Shown here: positions 40,726 to 41,447 of the stretch, in pieces | Numbering within the stretch: position 1 is the first letter of the stretch | Layout of the letters: each line of letters begins with the position of its first letter | Assembly (NCBI GenBank): GCA_022574815.1 | Contig: JACZRH010000003.1 | Coordinates: 1 to 41,447, forward strand | DNA length: 41,447 nt | From: Planctomycetota bacterium | GTDB lineage: Bacteria; Planctomycetota; Phycisphaerae; UBA1845; Fen-1342 | Direction of reading: 5' to 3' | Made by a program: the position numbers and the translations under genes | The notes under the pieces: model-generated | Seen by the model: the letters and a program-made list of their open reading frames with translations, nothing else | What the model was told of the DNA's origin: nothing | The model's database searches: none

Positions 40726-41209
40726 TGCCGAACAACTCGTTAAGAGCGGATCAACCACGAACCGATCCCGCTGCGCCCGTGCCCAAGCCCGCCACGCGCG
40801 TCTTGCCAACTCCGACCGAGGGTATTCGTTCCGACACGCCGGCGGAATCCGCCTGGTGGCGAAGACTCCCGGCAGTGTCGGGCTCGAGCGGCGACGCGAG
40901 ACGGGCCAACGTCAATGCGAATCGTCTGTCGCCGAAACCCATTCCAAACGGGCCACGCGCGCGAATCCCCTTCTTATCAGGCGTTCCATTCTACAACAAA
41001 TCGTCCCTGCGGTGGCGAGTTGGCCCGGCCCGGATACGAATTCACCCGCTGGCGGCACCAAGGCGTTAACGGAGCGCGCCGTTGGCGTGGGGCGCCAAGC
41101 GGGTCCTGTCCGGGTCCATACCAAACATGACCAGGGACCAGTACGTTTCGTTCCAGCGGGAACGGGCGGCTGTGGTGGACTTCGACGGGGCGGCGTAGAC
41201 CGCGCTCGC

Positions 41210-41447
41210 TCACACCCCCAGGACGGACATGGTCACGCCGCTAAGAATGGGCACCGTCAGGTTGTCATCCAACGCCATCGGCACCAGCTCCACAGCCGCC
41301 GCCACCAGCGCGCCGACAACGACCCCGACCTGGAACGAGATGACGCCCCCTGACGCCAGGATCCCAGCGATAGCCAGGGCCATCGCAACGAAAGCCAGGC
41401 TACCCCAGGGGGACTTGCCAAAGATGCGCGGCCCCGGGACCCGAGTC
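41210..41447 (-). CDS. C-terminal part of a dolichol/phytol kinase-like membrane protein
   Basis: The minus strand is open from the window edge to the TGA at 41210, 78 codons. RIFGKSPWGSLAFVAM is followed by hydrophobic helices and then VELVPMALDDNLTVPILSG. 'G-K-S-x-x-G-S' and 'E...P...DDNLTVP' are the end motifs of CTP-dependent polyprenol/phytol kinases and related phosphatidate cytidylyltransferase-like proteins. The N-terminal part lies outside the window. It probably phosphorylates an isoprenoid alcohol in the membrane. Confidence 0.72.
   Translation of the reverse strand, partial: TRVPGPRIFGKSPWGSLAFVAMALAIAGILASGGVISFQVGVVVGALVAAAVELVPMALDDNLTVPILSGVTMSVLGV

Noticed and set aside
41127-41198. 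A 23-codon plus-strand frame starting MTRDQYVSFQRE
   Set aside because: It is too short, with no ribosome site and no neighbour context; nothing supports translation.

Overview
The window is about 41 kb of high-GC DNA from a bacterium that is most likely a planctomycete-like organism (Planctomycetota, perhaps near Phycisphaerae). The pointers are two secreted proteins with paired EF-hand dockerin-type repeats of the GDMNCDG...NGADIDPF style, a 'DCNANGLPDSC' motif, many lipoproteins and secreted proteins, and a high density of palindromic repeats. The first ~300 bases do not belong with the rest. They are AT-rich and encode, on the minus strand, part of an archaeal-type DUF106/EMC3-like membrane protein. 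They abut a purB gene cut off in mid-domain, so the left end looks like a chimeric join.

Layout: (1) 1-749, the chimeric end plus the 5' part of purB. (2) 1030-5838 (+), an HdrD-like membrane Fe-S oxidoreductase, a deoxyhypusine synthase-like protein and an alpha/beta hydrolase. (3) 5980-10037 (-), a GT-C-type membrane protein, a possible small gene and a secreted PQQ-type sugar dehydrogenase with dockerin repeats. (4) 10387-12680 (-), a DUF47-PiT phosphate uptake pair. (5) 12981-16100 (-), bifunctional PutA for proline catabolism. (6) 16366-20527 (+), a sulfatase-superfamily lipoprotein and a large FG-GAP/dockerin/Ig surface protein. (7) 20552-25106, a sigma54 activator (-) divergent from a VIT/VWA protein with a GlyGly-type C-terminal sorting tail and an overlapping rhombosortase (+). 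(8) 25099-27090 (-), an S9 peptidase. (9) 27348-33499 (+), an isocitrate/isopropylmalate dehydrogenase, a fused aconitase-family hydratase, a small protein, an HD-like protein and MmgE/PrpD, peppered with palindromic repeats. (10) 33533-35499, a rhodanese (-) and an FAD oxidoreductase (+). (11) 35578-40725 (-), a TolC-MacA-MacB-type efflux operon with a frameshift in the ATPase gene. (12) 41210-41447 (-), the C-terminal end of a dolichol/phytol-kinase-like protein.

The most interesting unit is region 7. It reads as a self-contained surface-protein module: one substrate, its own intramembrane sorting protease, a near-consensus -24/-12 sigma54 promoter in front of the substrate gene, and a divergently transcribed enhancer-binding protein with an unrecognised N-terminal domain. 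The second strong theme is the palindromic repeats of 25-33 kb. Several lie inside open reading frames without breaking them, as Rickettsia palindromic elements do.
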